Positions 7,916 through 17,035 are shown, counted from the stretch's first letter. The stretch: 64,000 bases of DNA from an uncultured Bacteroidales bacterium (GCA_947166105.1 CAMVCZ010000001.1:1-64000), one strand, 5' to 3'. The notes: a model not told the origin generated them from the sequence alone. Made by a program: numbers and translations.

Positions 7916-9355
7916 ATGAAAGATTTGATAAATAGGATTAAAGCATATAGTATTGACAATAAGTTGGTGCTTCTGTTATTGACAGGATTGTCAGTTTTCC
8001 TGTTTGTAGCTTATTTGTTAGCGGCATTCAAGTCTTTTGTGAATGTTGATGCTGGTTATTATCTTGGCGTAGCCGAGTTGATACATCAGGGTTATGTTCC
8101 TTATCGTGATTTTAGTTTAGGCTATACGCCTCTGTTTTTTTATGCCTTGCAGATTCCGAGAGTGTTTATGGGCGCCTATCCTGTTTATTCCGTATATATG
8201 TTGTTTTTGTATTTGATAGTCTTTGTGGATGCTATACTAATGGCTCTAATTGTGAAGAAAGTGACTAATAGCGATTTGTTGGCATGGTTTTCTGGACTTG
8301 CCTTTTTGGTGTTGTATTATTATTTAGAGGGAGTCTATTTTATCTTGGAAGCTTTTTCGGTATGTTTTGGTCTTGCTTCAATTCTATTGCTGATCTGGAA
8401 AAAAGGAACGGCTTGGTGTGCTTTTTTGGCTGGAGTTTTTTCTGCTTTGTCTTTTTTATCCAAACAGTATGGCTTGCTGTTTGCTGGTGTGATAGGGGTG
8501 ATGTTATTGTTTTCGGATGAGGCATGGGGAAGAAAATTGTGGAATTGTATAAGTGCAATTCTTGGATTTTGTGTTGTGATCGCATTATTCTTTTTGTTGT
8601 TTTTCATTTGTGGATTAACTCCGATTGCTTTGATAGAAGCGTTGAACGGCAGTGGCTATGGAGGTCAATCTTTAAAAATGTATTTTGATGGCGTGGCAAA
8701 AAGTGTCAGACTATTCCCGTTTTTGTTGTTTTTACCTTGTTTGTTCCTCTGGAAAAACAAATCAAGTATGGCTTTAATGATAGGATGTGTTACTGGCCTT
8801 TTGATGGCCTCACTCCAATTTTATTTTAATGTGTTTCCCCATTATTTTGTTTATTTGATACCGTTTGTGTTGGTTATTAATGCATTGTTTTGGGAAAAAA
8901 TGAGTGACCAAAAAGTTTCGCGCGTATTGTTTATGTTGTACTATGGCTTGTTTTTTACTGCTATGGTGATACCCTTGTATAATATCTATAAGAATTCGAG
9001 TTCGCTTGTCAAGCATGATTATAGAAAACATCAAATAGAAAACGCTAAACAGATTAGGCAAATTGCCAAAACCTATAATTGCAAGTCTGCATTGTGCTAT
9101 TGGAACACATTTCAATACTATGCTTTGTGTCCGCTTCAGCCAGCTGCGATGAAAAAATACGGATTCTCATTCGGCTATGATACCGAGGACACATATTGTG
9201 AACGCTTGGAAGATGCAGATTGCTTTGTGGTAATGGCTGGTGATATTGAGTCTTTGGCTACAATGAGTGTTTTTTATCATTATTTGATAAATCATTTTTC
9301 ATTAATAAAAAGCGAAAACCTAAATAATACTGTGGTTTATGTTAGGAAGGAGTGA
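7916..9355 (+). CDS. GT-C type polytopic membrane glycosyltransferase
   Basis: 479 residues with about ten or more hydrophobic helices. After helix 1 comes FVNVDAGYYLGVAELIHQ and PYRDFSLGYTPLFFY. An acidic residue in the first periplasmic loop followed by a GYTP-like second loop is typical of GT39/GT83-related GT-C transferases, which use polyprenyl-phosphate sugars outside the membrane. That fits the ArnC/E/F-like unit upstream, which would supply such a donor. The C-terminal 120 residues are soluble. The gene is AT-rich. A 70-nt gap precedes it, with no clear promoter. Exact donor and acceptor are unknown. Confidence 0.65.
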   Translation: MKDLINRIKAYSIDNKLVLLLLTGLSVFLFVAYLLAAFKSFVNVDAGYYLGVAELIHQGYVPYRDFSLGYTPLFFYALQIPRVFMGAYPVYSVYMLFLYLIVFVDAILMALIVKKVTNSDLLAWFSGLAFLVLYYYLEGVYFILEAFSVCFGLASILLLIWKKGTAWCAFLAGVFSALSFLSKQYGLLFAGVIGVMLLFSDEAWGRKLWNCISAILGFCVVIALFFLLFFICGLTPIALIEALNGSGYGGQSLKMYFDGVAKSVRLFPFLLFLPCLFLWKNKSSMALMIGCVTGLLMASLQFYFNVFPHYFVYLIPFVLVINALFWEKMSDQKVSRVLFMLYYGLFFTAMVIPLYNIYKNSSSLVKHDYRKHQIENAKQIRQIAKTYNCKSALCYWNTFQYYALCPLQPAAMKKYGFSFGYDTEDTYCERLEDADCFVVMAGDIESLATMSVFYHYLINHFSLIKSENLNNTVVYVRKE

Positions 9356-9366
9356 TTTGTTGAACT

Positions 9367-9996
9367 ATGGAAAGACTTTTAAATAAACTCATCCGTCTGT
9401 TTTGCACCAGATTGTTTGCAAAGAAAGGAATTAGGCTTTATAAACCTTGTATGTATTATGTGCATCCTTCAGCGAGAGTCGAAATAGGCAACTATCTTAA
9501 TTTCAATCGTCAGTGGGATGATGTTAGGTAGTGGAAGAACAAAATGGCAGGTTCTCTCTTCGTAGCAGAAAAGGCGTTATTGAAAGTTGATGCTTTTGAT
9601 GTGTATGCTGGATGTCGTATTAATGTAAATTCTGGTGCGGAATTGATACTTTGCAGTGGATACATGAACCATGATTGCGTGATAGATTGTTTCTCATCCA
9701 TTCGGATTGGTCATGGGGTAGTTATTTCTGAACGCGTGGTGCTTAGAGATTCTGATAATCATGTAATTAGTTTAAAATTAGATAATTGTACTGTGGATGG
9801 TAAAAGCGTTGCCACTCCAATTATCATCGGAGATCACGTTTGGATTGGGATGAATGTGACAGTTTTGAAAGGTGTAACAATTGGGGATGGCGCGGTGGTG
9901 GCAGCAGGCAGCATGGTGACCAAGGATGTGCCGCCTCATAGTTTGGTGGCTGGTGTACCTGCAAAGGTAGTAAAAACAGATGTTGAATGGAACTAA
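9367..9996 (+). pseudogene. LbH O-acyltransferase gene interrupted by an in-frame TAG
   Basis: The frame starting ATG at 9367 (MERLLNKLIRLFCTRLF) reads 54 residues to TAG at 9529-9531. The same frame then continues without another stop to 9996 with a left-handed beta-helix acetyltransferase. Read through, the product would be 209 residues, the normal size for WbbJ/maltose-acetyltransferase-like capsule enzymes, with the amber codon inside DDVR*WKNKMAG. A single base change from CAG, AAG or GAG would explain it. TAG is an ordinary stop elsewhere in this window (for example at 3116-3118 and 19614-19616), so recoding is unlikely. Confidence 0.75.
9544..9996 (+). CDS. Hexapeptide-repeat acyltransferase, intact distal part
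   Basis: 150 residues from ATG 9544, the longest open frame left after the internal stop of the 9367-9996 gene. It contains the hexapeptide turns of a left-handed beta helix ([46 protein letters not shown]) and the closing [11 protein letters not shown] typical of sugar O-acetyltransferases that use acetyl-CoA. The N-terminal helical cap is missing if translation starts here, so it may be inactive. Its last codons overlap the start of the next acyltransferase gene (ATG 9987). Confidence 0.7.
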   Translation: MAGSLFVAEKALLKVDAFDVYAGCRINVNSGAELILCSGYMNHDCVIDCFSSIRIGHGVVISERVVLRDSDNHVISLKLDNCTVDGKSVATPIIIGDHVWIGMNVTVLKGVTIGDGAVVAAGSMVTKDVPPHSLVAGVPAKVVKTDVEWN

Positions 9997-11027
9997 GTAA
10001 ACAAGACACGACCGCAATCAAGGGTATCGCTATCTGCTTGATGTTGTGGCATCATCTGTTTCTTCGCACGGTGGAGTTTGGAAATTTCGACATTCTTTGG
10101 CTCAAGTATTCAAGGTTTGTGTGGCTTTGTTTCTTTTTGTCAGTGGTTATGGTCTGACGAAGCAGTATTCTAAGTTGGAAAAGCCTTATTTCAAGAACAC
10201 GGTCAAGTTCCTGTTGAAAAGGTATGTCAATTTCTTTTTACCCTATTGGTTTTGCTTCGTTTTGGTGGTTTTGGTAGGCAATCTTGCAGGTTTCACTTTT
10301 CAAGATGCGTATCCCGCAAGTCGCAACACCTTGAAATGTTTCTTGCTTGATGCATGGGGACTGATGGGATGGGGATCTTATTTGGGTACTTGGTGGTTCA
10401 ACAAACTTATCATACAGTTGTATCTATTGTTTCCTCTTTTGTTTTTAGTGGTGAAGAACAAGTACTCGGCCATTATTGGCTTGGTTATGGTAGTGGCATT
10501 GCAATTGATTCGTCCAGTCCGTTTGTTTTGCTTGGAAGAAGGAGGAGCTCCCGCTTTTTTTCTTGGCATGATAGCTGCCAAGCATCAATTTTTGCCCAAT
10601 CCTACTAATAGACGTTGGAGAATCTTGATGTTGACGATTTCAGTTGTGTTATGTGTCGGTTTGGCCACACTGCATCAGACCCAAGGTATGGGAGCATACG
10701 GTGCTATTCTTATTAGGGCTTTGTTGGCGTTGTCAATTGTATGTATGTATGTATGTATGTATGTATGTATGTATGTATGTATGTATTCCAACAAGCGGTA
10801 TGGCTCTTAGGTTTGTTGGGAAATATGCCACAATTATGTATTTGACCCATACCTTATTCCAACAATTGATTCCAAACATAATCTATAGCTTGCCTTCTTC
10901 TATCTTGGTTTTCATGCTTTTTCTGGCCATTTCATTGGGTGTAGCAGTTTTGATTGAATGGATGCAAAGACTTGTCAAATATGACAAGTTGCAAATTGCA
11001 ATAGTTAAGAAAGTCGAAAAATGGTGA
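9987..11027 (+). pseudogene. Membrane acyltransferase 3 family gene, frameshifted; carries a TGTA array
   Basis: The product is an integral-membrane O-acyltransferase (acyltransferase_3/OafA type) that would acetylate the surface polysaccharide. The N-terminus [20 protein letters not shown] with WHHLF lies in the frame of ATG 9987. Near 10089 the homology moves to another frame (SLAQVFKVCVALFLFVSGYG and about eight more helices), consistent with loss of one base. At 10738-10785 a (TGTA)12 array sends this frame to a stop at 10808-10810, while the last helices (MALRFVGKYATIMYLTHTLF to VEKW) continue in the first frame to 11027. Restoring the frame across the array needs 11 or 14 units. Thus there are two separate lesions in the present sequence. 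Confidence 0.8.
10738..10785 (+). repeat. (TGTA)12 tetranucleotide microsatellite inside a coding region
   Basis: Twelve perfect TGTA units followed by TT. Three units encode Cys-Met-Tyr-Val, so the array can be translated in every frame without a stop, but each unit gained or lost shifts the frame by one. It lies between two membrane helices of the acyltransferase at 9987-11027. Perfect tetranucleotide arrays of this length in surface-decoration genes are classic slipped-strand phase-variation sites. Confidence 0.97.
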
Positions 11028-11857
11028 CAATACCTCAAGCTTCTATTATAATGCCCGTTTACAACACGGCTCCCTTTCTTCGTGAGGCGATTGACAGTAT
11101 GCTGTCGCAAACCTTCACGGATTTTGAGTTGATTGTGCTCAACGACTGCTCGCCCGACAACGCCGAGGAGATTCTGGACACCTACAACGACCCGAGAATT
11201 GTCAGATACCGTGGCGAGAAGAACGTGGGCCTGTCGAATGTGCTGAATATTGGGATAGAATTGGCGCGAGGCAAGTACATCGCCCGCATGGACAGCGACG
11301 ACATCTCGCTGCCCAACCGCTTGCAGGTGCAGGTGGATTATTTGGAAACTCATCCCGAAATAGACTTGGTTTCTGTCGGTATGCAGCTTTTTGGGGATAA
11401 TGACGAAATCTGGATTCGGGATCAGGATTTTGAAGAAATGAAAATCCGTGCTTTGTTCCGTTCGCCGGTACTTCATGCTTCAAGTGTATGGCGGAAAGAA
11501 TCTTTTGAGAAGCAAGGTCTGCGTTTCCGTCAAGAAATGGTGCCTTGTGAAGACTATGATTTATGGACACGGGCTTTAGTGAGTGGGCTAAAATTTGCCA
11601 ACTTGTCTGAGGTATTATACCGATATAGGATACATGGCACTCAAGCATCGATGCAAACCGATGTGATTGATGAGAAAAACCGCGAAGTGCAAAAAAATTA
11701 TATTAAAGCGGCTTTGCCAACTTTATCTGAGAAAGGAGCAGAGGTCTTTCCAAGCAAGCTTTGGGCATTTGTTTTTGCTAATTTGAGAACTGGGTTTTTT
11801 GATAATAAATTGTTGTTCAGAAGGTTATATAAGTATAAAAAAGTAGGATGGATTTGA
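11021..11857 (+). CDS. GT2 glycosyltransferase
   Basis: 278 residues with a GT-A fold: ASIIMPVYNTAPFLREAID at the start, DFELIVLNDCSPDN, and the metal-binding IARMDSDDISLPNRL; EDYDLWTRAL is the acceptor-side acidic motif. The enzyme is soluble with no membrane helix. Its ATG lies within the last codons of the acyltransferase gene. The first third is clearly richer in G and C than the rest, and a 21-nt stretch around 11334 (encoding VDYLETH) is also found in the GT2 gene at 12785, hinting at exchange between paralogues. Confidence 0.88.
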   Translation: MVTIPQASIIMPVYNTAPFLREAIDSMLSQTFTDFELIVLNDCSPDNAEEILDTYNDPRIVRYRGEKNVGLSNVLNIGIELARGKYIARMDSDDISLPNRLQVQVDYLETHPEIDLVSVGMQLFGDNDEIWIRDQDFEEMKIRALFRSPVLHASSVWRKESFEKQGLRFRQEMVPCEDYDLWTRALVSGLKFANLSEVLYRYRIHGTQASMQTDVIDEKNREVQKNYIKAALPTLSEKGAEVFPSKLWAFVFANLRTGFFDNKLLFRRLYKYKKVGWI

Positions 11858-11885
11858 TTAATGTGAAAAGGATGAAATATAACGT

Positions 11886-12788
11886 ATGAAATTCTCCATC
11901 ATCATACCAGTTTATAACGTTGAGCAATATCTTCGTGATTGCCTCGACAGTGTCCTTAACCAGACATTTTCTGATTGGGAAGCCATTTGTGTGAACGATG
12001 GTTCGACGGATGAATCTTCTGTGATATTGGATGAATATGCAGCTAAGGATAGTCGGTTTAAAATGATTTCGCAGAATAATGCTGGAACAGCCGCCGCTCG
12101 CAATACGGGATTGAAAGTGGCTAATGGCGACTACATTTTTTTCCTCGATAGCGACGATTGGATTGAGGACTATGCTTTACAAATCCTTGCGGATAGTGTG
12201 AATGATGAAGATGTGCTATGCTTTAGCGGAAAGCGTTATTTTGAGGTAACCAATACATTCAATCCTGCGGATGAACTGACCGAGAAACAGTACAGAAACG
12301 GTATGGACTATTATAATGAGAATGCCTTGCTTGCCCGTGATTTTGCTTTCGTTTGTGTAGTGTTAAGAGTGTATAAAAGGACTTTCATCATTGGGAATAA
12401 CCTGTTTTTCGATGAGGATGTTTCATTTGAGGACAATCTCTGGGTGCCAATAGTGCTTTTCAATGCACAAGAGGTGAAGGTGGTTCCTGATGTTATCTAT
12501 GTTTATCGCGTCCGCGAAGGCAGCAAGATGCAGGAGATTTCGCTGGCGCGGAAAAAGGACATGCTGAAGGTAGCCAACCGTCTTGCAGCGTATTTCATCC
12601 CTAAGCGAGGCTTCGACAAGACTGTCATCTATCGTGCCATTACACATCATTATCAGGTGGTTTTGATGAATGTCAGGAAAGATGAATTGGCAGAACTCAA
12701 TCAGCTATGCGACTGGAAATCGTATAAGATCGTGAGCCGTACAAAATTGAGGCATTGGTGGTATTATTGGAAAAACAAACTGACATGA
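11886..12788 (+). CDS. GT2 glycosyltransferase
   Basis: 300 residues. The GT-A core starts MKFSIIIPVYNVEQYLRD, with the nucleotide-binding VNDGSTDES, and FFLDSDDWIEDY holds the metal site at about residue 85. It closely resembles the product of the gene at 13760 from the first residue to the C-terminal SRTKLRHWW/SRTKLRHK element, so the two are tandem-derived paralogues that probably use related donors or acceptors. The gene follows a 28-nt gap and overlaps the next by 4 nt. No membrane segments. Confidence 0.88.
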   Translation: MKFSIIIPVYNVEQYLRDCLDSVLNQTFSDWEAICVNDGSTDESSVILDEYAAKDSRFKMISQNNAGTAAARNTGLKVANGDYIFFLDSDDWIEDYALQILADSVNDEDVLCFSGKRYFEVTNTFNPADELTEKQYRNGMDYYNENALLARDFAFVCVVLRVYKRTFIIGNNLFFDEDVSFEDNLWVPIVLFNAQEVKVVPDVIYVYRVREGSKMQEISLARKKDMLKVANRLAAYFIPKRGFDKTVIYRAITHHYQVVLMNVRKDELAELNQLCDWKSYKIVSRTKLRHWWYYWKNKLT

Positions 12789-13726
12789 AACTCTCAATTA
12801 TCATTTGCACCTACAATCGTGTAAAGGAGTTAAAACGAGCCATAGAATGTGTTTTAGGCCAAAAGACGAGCTTCGATTTCGAGGTCATCGTGGGCAACGA
12901 TTGCAGTACTGATGGCACTGCAGAATTGTTAGCCTCATTTCAAGCTAAATATCCTGACAGCTTGGTTGTGAATACGTTGGAAAAGAATTCTGGCGTTGGA
13001 ACCAATTGGGCCAAGGCCGTGATGTTGGCGCAAGGGGAGTATTTGGCCTTCCTTGACGACGACGACTATTGGACTGATGAGAATCGGATGCAAATCATGG
13101 TGGATTATTTGGAAACTCACCCTGATGTGAACCTGCTTTTCACCAACGGCTATTTCGAGAACGAGAAAGGTTTGAGGACCCCCATCGTCTATCCTGACAA
13201 CTATCCCGACCTCCACCAAATGTGGCAAGGCAAGCAGAATTGCTTTTCGCTTAATGTGATGATGGTGCGCAAGAGCCTTGTTGATGAATGCATTAATTTG
13301 GAGGACTATGTGAGGCATCGTTTTCCCATACAGGATTGGAACACCATTATCCTGTTATTGAAGAAGGCCAAGTTCTCTTTCATAGACATGCCAACTTGTG
13401 TGTTTTCATTTACACCAGCATCGCTTTCGCGCCCCAAGTCATATGAGCAAGTCATAGAGAAATATGAGCGAGAGGCGTTTATGACGAAGTATCTCTCCGA
13501 TTGTTTTCCAGACGATCCTCAAATCACTTTCAGCGAGGCCGACAGCAACCGTTACATCAACCACATCCTTACCACCCTTGCCTACCGAAGGGGAGATTAC
13601 CAGAAAGCGAAGGAGTTTTCTAAGCTTTCGGGCGAGACCGCATTGAGGGACAAATGCACCCGCACTTGGATTACGTTCCATCTCTTCAGGTTGGCAAAAC
13701 GACTGAGGGGGAAATTGGCAGAATAG
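12785..13726 (+). CDS. GT2 glycosyltransferase
   Basis: 313 residues from ATG 12785, chosen because it overlaps the upstream stop (ATGA) and begins exactly at the GT2 motif MKLSIIICTYNRVKELKRA. Catalytic features are VIVGNDCSTDG and FLDDDDYWTDENRM, the latter an acidic DDDD metal site. No membrane helix. The C-terminal 100 residues are helical and poorly conserved. Stop is TAG. It sits in a run of six GT2 genes that presumably each add one residue of the repeat unit. Confidence 0.87.
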   Translation: MKLSIIICTYNRVKELKRAIECVLGQKTSFDFEVIVGNDCSTDGTAELLASFQAKYPDSLVVNTLEKNSGVGTNWAKAVMLAQGEYLAFLDDDDYWTDENRMQIMVDYLETHPDVNLLFTNGYFENEKGLRTPIVYPDNYPDLHQMWQGKQNCFSLNVMMVRKSLVDECINLEDYVRHRFPIQDWNTIILLLKKAKFSFIDMPTCVFSFTPASLSRPKSYEQVIEKYEREAFMTKYLSDCFPDDPQITFSEADSNRYINHILTTLAYRRGDYQKAKEFSKLSGETALRDKCTRTWITFHLFRLAKRLRGKLAE

Positions 13727-13759
13727 TATAAATTATAAATAACGCAATACTTTGATTTT

Positions 13760-14704
13760 ATGAAATTTTCCATAATCATTCCAGTTTATAACGTCGAGAA
13801 ATATTTGAGGCAATGTTTGGATAGTGTCTTGGCTCAAACTTATCCTGACTGGGAGGCTATTTGTGTCAATGACGGAAGCACTGACAGTTCACCTGCCATA
13901 CTGAAAGAGTATGCAGACAAGGACAAAAGGATAAAGGTGATCCATCAATCCAATATGGGACTGTCAGGAGCAAGAAATACTGGGATTCGAGAATCACAAG
14001 GAGATTACTTGTTTTTTTTAGATAGTGATGATTGGATTGACGTTGAAGGATTGGGAAGACTTAGTGGTGTTATTGAAGGAGAAGATGTGGTTTGTTTCAA
14101 TGGTGTGGTTTACGAAGAAAACAATGACTACTATAACCAACCAGATGTGTTGTGTAATGAAGAGTTTGAAGACGGTTGGAGTTTTTATTCCAAGTATGCT
14201 TGTGAAAACCGCCAATTTAATTTTACGATAGTATGGAATAAGTGCTATCGTCGTGTTTTTCTATTAAAGAACGATTTGTGGTTTTATCCGGGTATTTATC
14301 ATGAGGATAATCTTTTTACTCCGATTGTATGCTATTATGCGAAGCGTGTCAAACAAATATCGATCCCTATTTATTATTATCGTATTAGAGCAGGGTCGAT
14401 AATGACCACCTCTGATTTTTTGGAAAAAGCAATAGATACTGTGTTTATTGCCAATTACTTATCCAACTTCTTCGTTCCGATTTCATGTATAGAAAAAACG
14501 ACCATCTACAGAATTATTAATAACCAATATATCGCAGCTTTGCGTCAAAGCAACGCAAAAGACGATGGCGAGATAAAGAACAAGATAAACTGGAAGTCTT
14601 TCAGAAAGTGTTCAAGGACGAAACTCCGCCACAAAGTATTGTTTCGTTTGGCAAAAGTGTCTCCAGCCTTGTTAAGGTTTCTTATGCAGTGCCATTGGGT
14701 TTAG
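13760..14704 (+). CDS. GT2 glycosyltransferase
   Basis: 314 residues. MKFSIIIPVYNVEKYLRQCL opens the GT-A domain, VNDGSTDSS binds the nucleotide, and FFLDSDDWIDVEG is the DXD-like site. It is paralogous to the product of 11886-12788, sharing the layout to the end. The DNA is AT-rich compared with the glycogen genes downstream, common for capsule glycosyltransferases. The sugar transferred is unknown. Confidence 0.88.
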   Translation: MKFSIIIPVYNVEKYLRQCLDSVLAQTYPDWEAICVNDGSTDSSPAILKEYADKDKRIKVIHQSNMGLSGARNTGIRESQGDYLFFLDSDDWIDVEGLGRLSGVIEGEDVVCFNGVVYEENNDYYNQPDVLCNEEFEDGWSFYSKYACENRQFNFTIVWNKCYRRVFLLKNDLWFYPGIYHEDNLFTPIVCYYAKRVKQISIPIYYYRIRAGSIMTTSDFLEKAIDTVFIANYLSNFFVPISCIEKTTIYRIINNQYIAALRQSNAKDDGEIKNKINWKSFRKCSRTKLRHKVLFRLAKVSPALLRFLMQCHWV

Positions 14705-14757
14705 TATTTGGCTTTTGTGGCTTCAATCTTTGTTTTTTTCTTGAATGATTTAGACAT

Positions 14758-15762
14758 ATGGGTACATCGGAATTAAAAATCATTGTCATCACCCCTGTGC
14801 GCAATGAGGCATGGGTGCTCGACGCTTTTCTGACTTGCACCTCATCTTGGGCGGATTACATTATTTTGGCAGACCAACACTCGACGGATGGCAGCCGAGA
14901 GATTGCCGCCAAATATGATAAGGTGATTCTTGTCGATAATGATTTGCCCGAGATGAATCAGGCGGCAGCAAGGCTGTTGCTGTTCAGGGAAGTGGACAAA
15001 ATAGAGGGTGACAAGATTGTCTTTGCCCTTGACGCAGACGAGTTCCTTTCGGAAGGGTTTGAAAAAACCGAAGGGTGGCAAAGGATTGTCAATTCCAAGC
15101 CGAATGAGATTTTTTGTTTCAAATGGCTCAACCTTTATGGAGATTATAGGCACGCCTTGCCTGAAAGTGGATACACAGAATGGGCTTGTCATTTTGAATC
15201 ATCAATGAACATTGCAGAAGAATATGACCGTTGCGAGAGACGTGCTGTGCATGAGATGCGGATTCCTTGTTTGTCTATAGAACGGGCAGAATACATTATG
15301 ATTCCTGATATTAAGTTTGTTCATTTGTCCTTCATCAATTTGGAACGTACACGAAACAAACAAGATTTTTACGAAGTGAGCACCTTGGCGAAACTGGTTC
15401 AGCAAAAAAGCGCGGTGACCATGTTCCGCACTTATCATCGTCCTACTCCAAAGATGAATACATTGAATGGTGAAGTTGGATTATATTGTAAAGATAATCA
15501 AGAATATGATGCCCGTTATCTGTTGAGCAATGATGATGGGAAGTATTACATAGACGAGATACTTTCCATATTCGAGCGCGATGGAATAAAAAAATACATG
15601 AAACTGGACATCTGGGACAACCCCTGCCTTAAAGCTGCAGGCATCAATCCAAAACTGCCTTGGAGATACAGGTTGCTGTTTTGGTATTTGAGGAAAACAC
15701 AAGGGGGGGCAGAGAGTATGATTGTGAAAGTTGTTGACAAGTTGCTGAAGAGAATTTGTTAA
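14758..15762 (+). CDS. GT2-like glycosyltransferase (TPR-less KdtX/WaaE type)
   Basis: 334 residues. The opening IIVITPVRNEAWVLDAFL with WADYIILADQHSTDGS, and then VFALDADEFLSEGF, match the GT2 subgroup that includes WaaE/KdtX-like and other 'LDADE' transferases. The region around 15100-15290 encodes conserved aromatic and basic residues (WLNLYGDYRHALPE; HEMRIPC). The start at 14758 follows a 53-nt gap, and the gene stops one base before the next start. Membrane helices are absent. Acceptor and donor unknown. Confidence 0.8.
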   Translation: MGTSELKIIVITPVRNEAWVLDAFLTCTSSWADYIILADQHSTDGSREIAAKYDKVILVDNDLPEMNQAAARLLLFREVDKIEGDKIVFALDADEFLSEGFEKTEGWQRIVNSKPNEIFCFKWLNLYGDYRHALPESGYTEWACHFESSMNIAEEYDRCERRAVHEMRIPCLSIERAEYIMIPDIKFVHLSFINLERTRNKQDFYEVSTLAKLVQQKSAVTMFRTYHRPTPKMNTLNGEVGLYCKDNQEYDARYLLSNDDGKYYIDEILSIFERDGIKKYMKLDIWDNPCLKAAGINPKLPWRYRLLFWYLRKTQGGAESMIVKVVDKLLKRIC

Positions 15763-15763
15763 G

Positions 15764-16726
15764 ATGTTTTTCTCAATTATCATACCGCTTTACAACAAGG
15801 CACCCTATGTGGCCAAGGCCATTGATAGTGTGTTGTCACAAACTTGTACCGACTTTGAACTGATTATAGTTGATGATGGTAGCAAGGACAATTCTGCCGA
15901 AATTGTTGTACAAGTTATTGAAGGACACCCGAATTGCCACTTGATAAGGCAGAATAATGCCGGCGTTTCAGTGGCTCGCAACAATGGCGTGGCGGTTTCG
16001 AAAGGTGATTGTCTCTGTTTTCTTGATGCTGACGATTGGTGGGCACCAAACTTCTTGGAGGAAATGGCGAAATTGATTGCGGATTTTCCTGACGCAGGCA
16101 TTTATGGCACCAATTATACCATAGTCAATGAAACCAAACGCAAGACACGGGTTTCTCCGATTGGCGTGGAGGCTGGTTTCGAGAAAGGCTACATCGACTA
16201 TTGTCAAGCATATGCTAAAACCTTGGCAATGCCTTTGTGGACCGGTGCCGTGTGTGTTCCGCGTCCCATCTTTGACGAAATGCAGGGCTTTCCAAAAGGT
16301 ATTAAACTTGGTGAAGACTTCCTTTTGTGGATTCGCATCGCAATGAAATATAAAGTTGCGTTCTTGAACAAGCCATTGGCTTATTATAATCAGGATGTGG
16401 ATGTGGCGAATAGAGGAGTGGGACGATTGCATAAGCCTAAAGAACATATGCTCTGGAATTTGGATTTCCTTTTCGAAGAAGAAAGAACTAATCCAGACTA
16501 CAAACAGTTGATAGATAACCTAAGAGTATATAGTCTGTACCCATATTTTCTTTCCAAAAACTATCATAATTTAGCCAAAAAGGAATTGGATAAAGTGTGT
16601 TGGGAGAAACAGCCAATAAAAATTCAAAAACAATACAGACGCCCCCTGGTTTGGCTGAGGATAAGACATCGGGTGCAAAGTTTGGGCGCCATGGCAAAAC
16701 GCCTCTTGTTTCGTGTATATAGTTGA
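15764..16726 (+). CDS. GT2 glycosyltransferase
   Basis: 320 residues. MFFSIIIPLYNKAPYVAKAI and IIVDDGSKDNSAE form the nucleotide-binding part, and CFLDADDWWAPNF the metal site. A following EDFLLWIRIAM motif is typical of polysaccharide GT2 enzymes. The C-terminus is basic and may lie on the membrane surface. One base separates it from the preceding gene, so the two are probably translated together. Confidence 0.88.
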   Translation: MFFSIIIPLYNKAPYVAKAIDSVLSQTCTDFELIIVDDGSKDNSAEIVVQVIEGHPNCHLIRQNNAGVSVARNNGVAVSKGDCLCFLDADDWWAPNFLEEMAKLIADFPDAGIYGTNYTIVNETKRKTRVSPIGVEAGFEKGYIDYCQAYAKTLAMPLWTGAVCVPRPIFDEMQGFPKGIKLGEDFLLWIRIAMKYKVAFLNKPLAYYNQDVDVANRGVGRLHKPKEHMLWNLDFLFEEERTNPDYKQLIDNLRVYSLYPYFLSKNYHNLAKKELDKVCWEKQPIKIQKQYRRPLVWLRIRHRVQSLGAMAKRLLFRVYS

Positions 16727-16741
16727 ATTAAGTCTTTAACA

Positions 16742-17032
16742 ATGGAAGTAATCATTGATGATGTTTATGGTAACATATTGTATGAAAGTTACTACATTTA
16801 TGGGTTGTTGAGTTTGGCGGGAAACAGGAATGTCCGATTCTCATCCGAACCTTTTATGACACTACAAAATGTTAATGATAGGATGAATGTTTTCCTTTTC
16901 AAAGTGGATGATAAACGCTATGCTATTTCCTATTGCGATTCTTATGAAATCAATGAAGCCGTATACGATTGGTGTGATGTCTACGGTAGCGTAAATGCTA
17001 ATTTTTCAAAGACGCCTGAAAGGTTTCGTTGA
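16742..17032 (+). CDS. Glycosyltransferase N-terminal fragment (ends at an in-frame TGA)
   Basis: 96 residues starting MEVIIDDVYGNILYES and ending ERFR at TGA 17030-17032. The frame goes on unbroken on the other side of the stop as the 17036-17758 frame, so this is the first third of one gene of about 338 codons. By itself it holds only the beginning of an acceptor-binding Rossmann lobe and is unlikely to be active. Confidence 0.65.
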   Translation: MEVIIDDVYGNILYESYYIYGLLSLAGNRNVRFSSEPFMTLQNVNDRMNVFLFKVDDKRYAISYCDSYEINEAVYDWCDVYGSVNANFSKTPERFR

Positions 17033-17035
17033 AAA

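Noticed and set aside
9529-9531. UAG recoding (sense codon or pyrrolysine) because two genes contain an in-frame TAG
   Set aside because: Several intact genes in the window end with TAG at the expected place (2183-3118, 12785-13726, 13760-14704, 18903-19616), and no suppressor tRNA or pyl gene is visible. Nonsense mutation is simpler.
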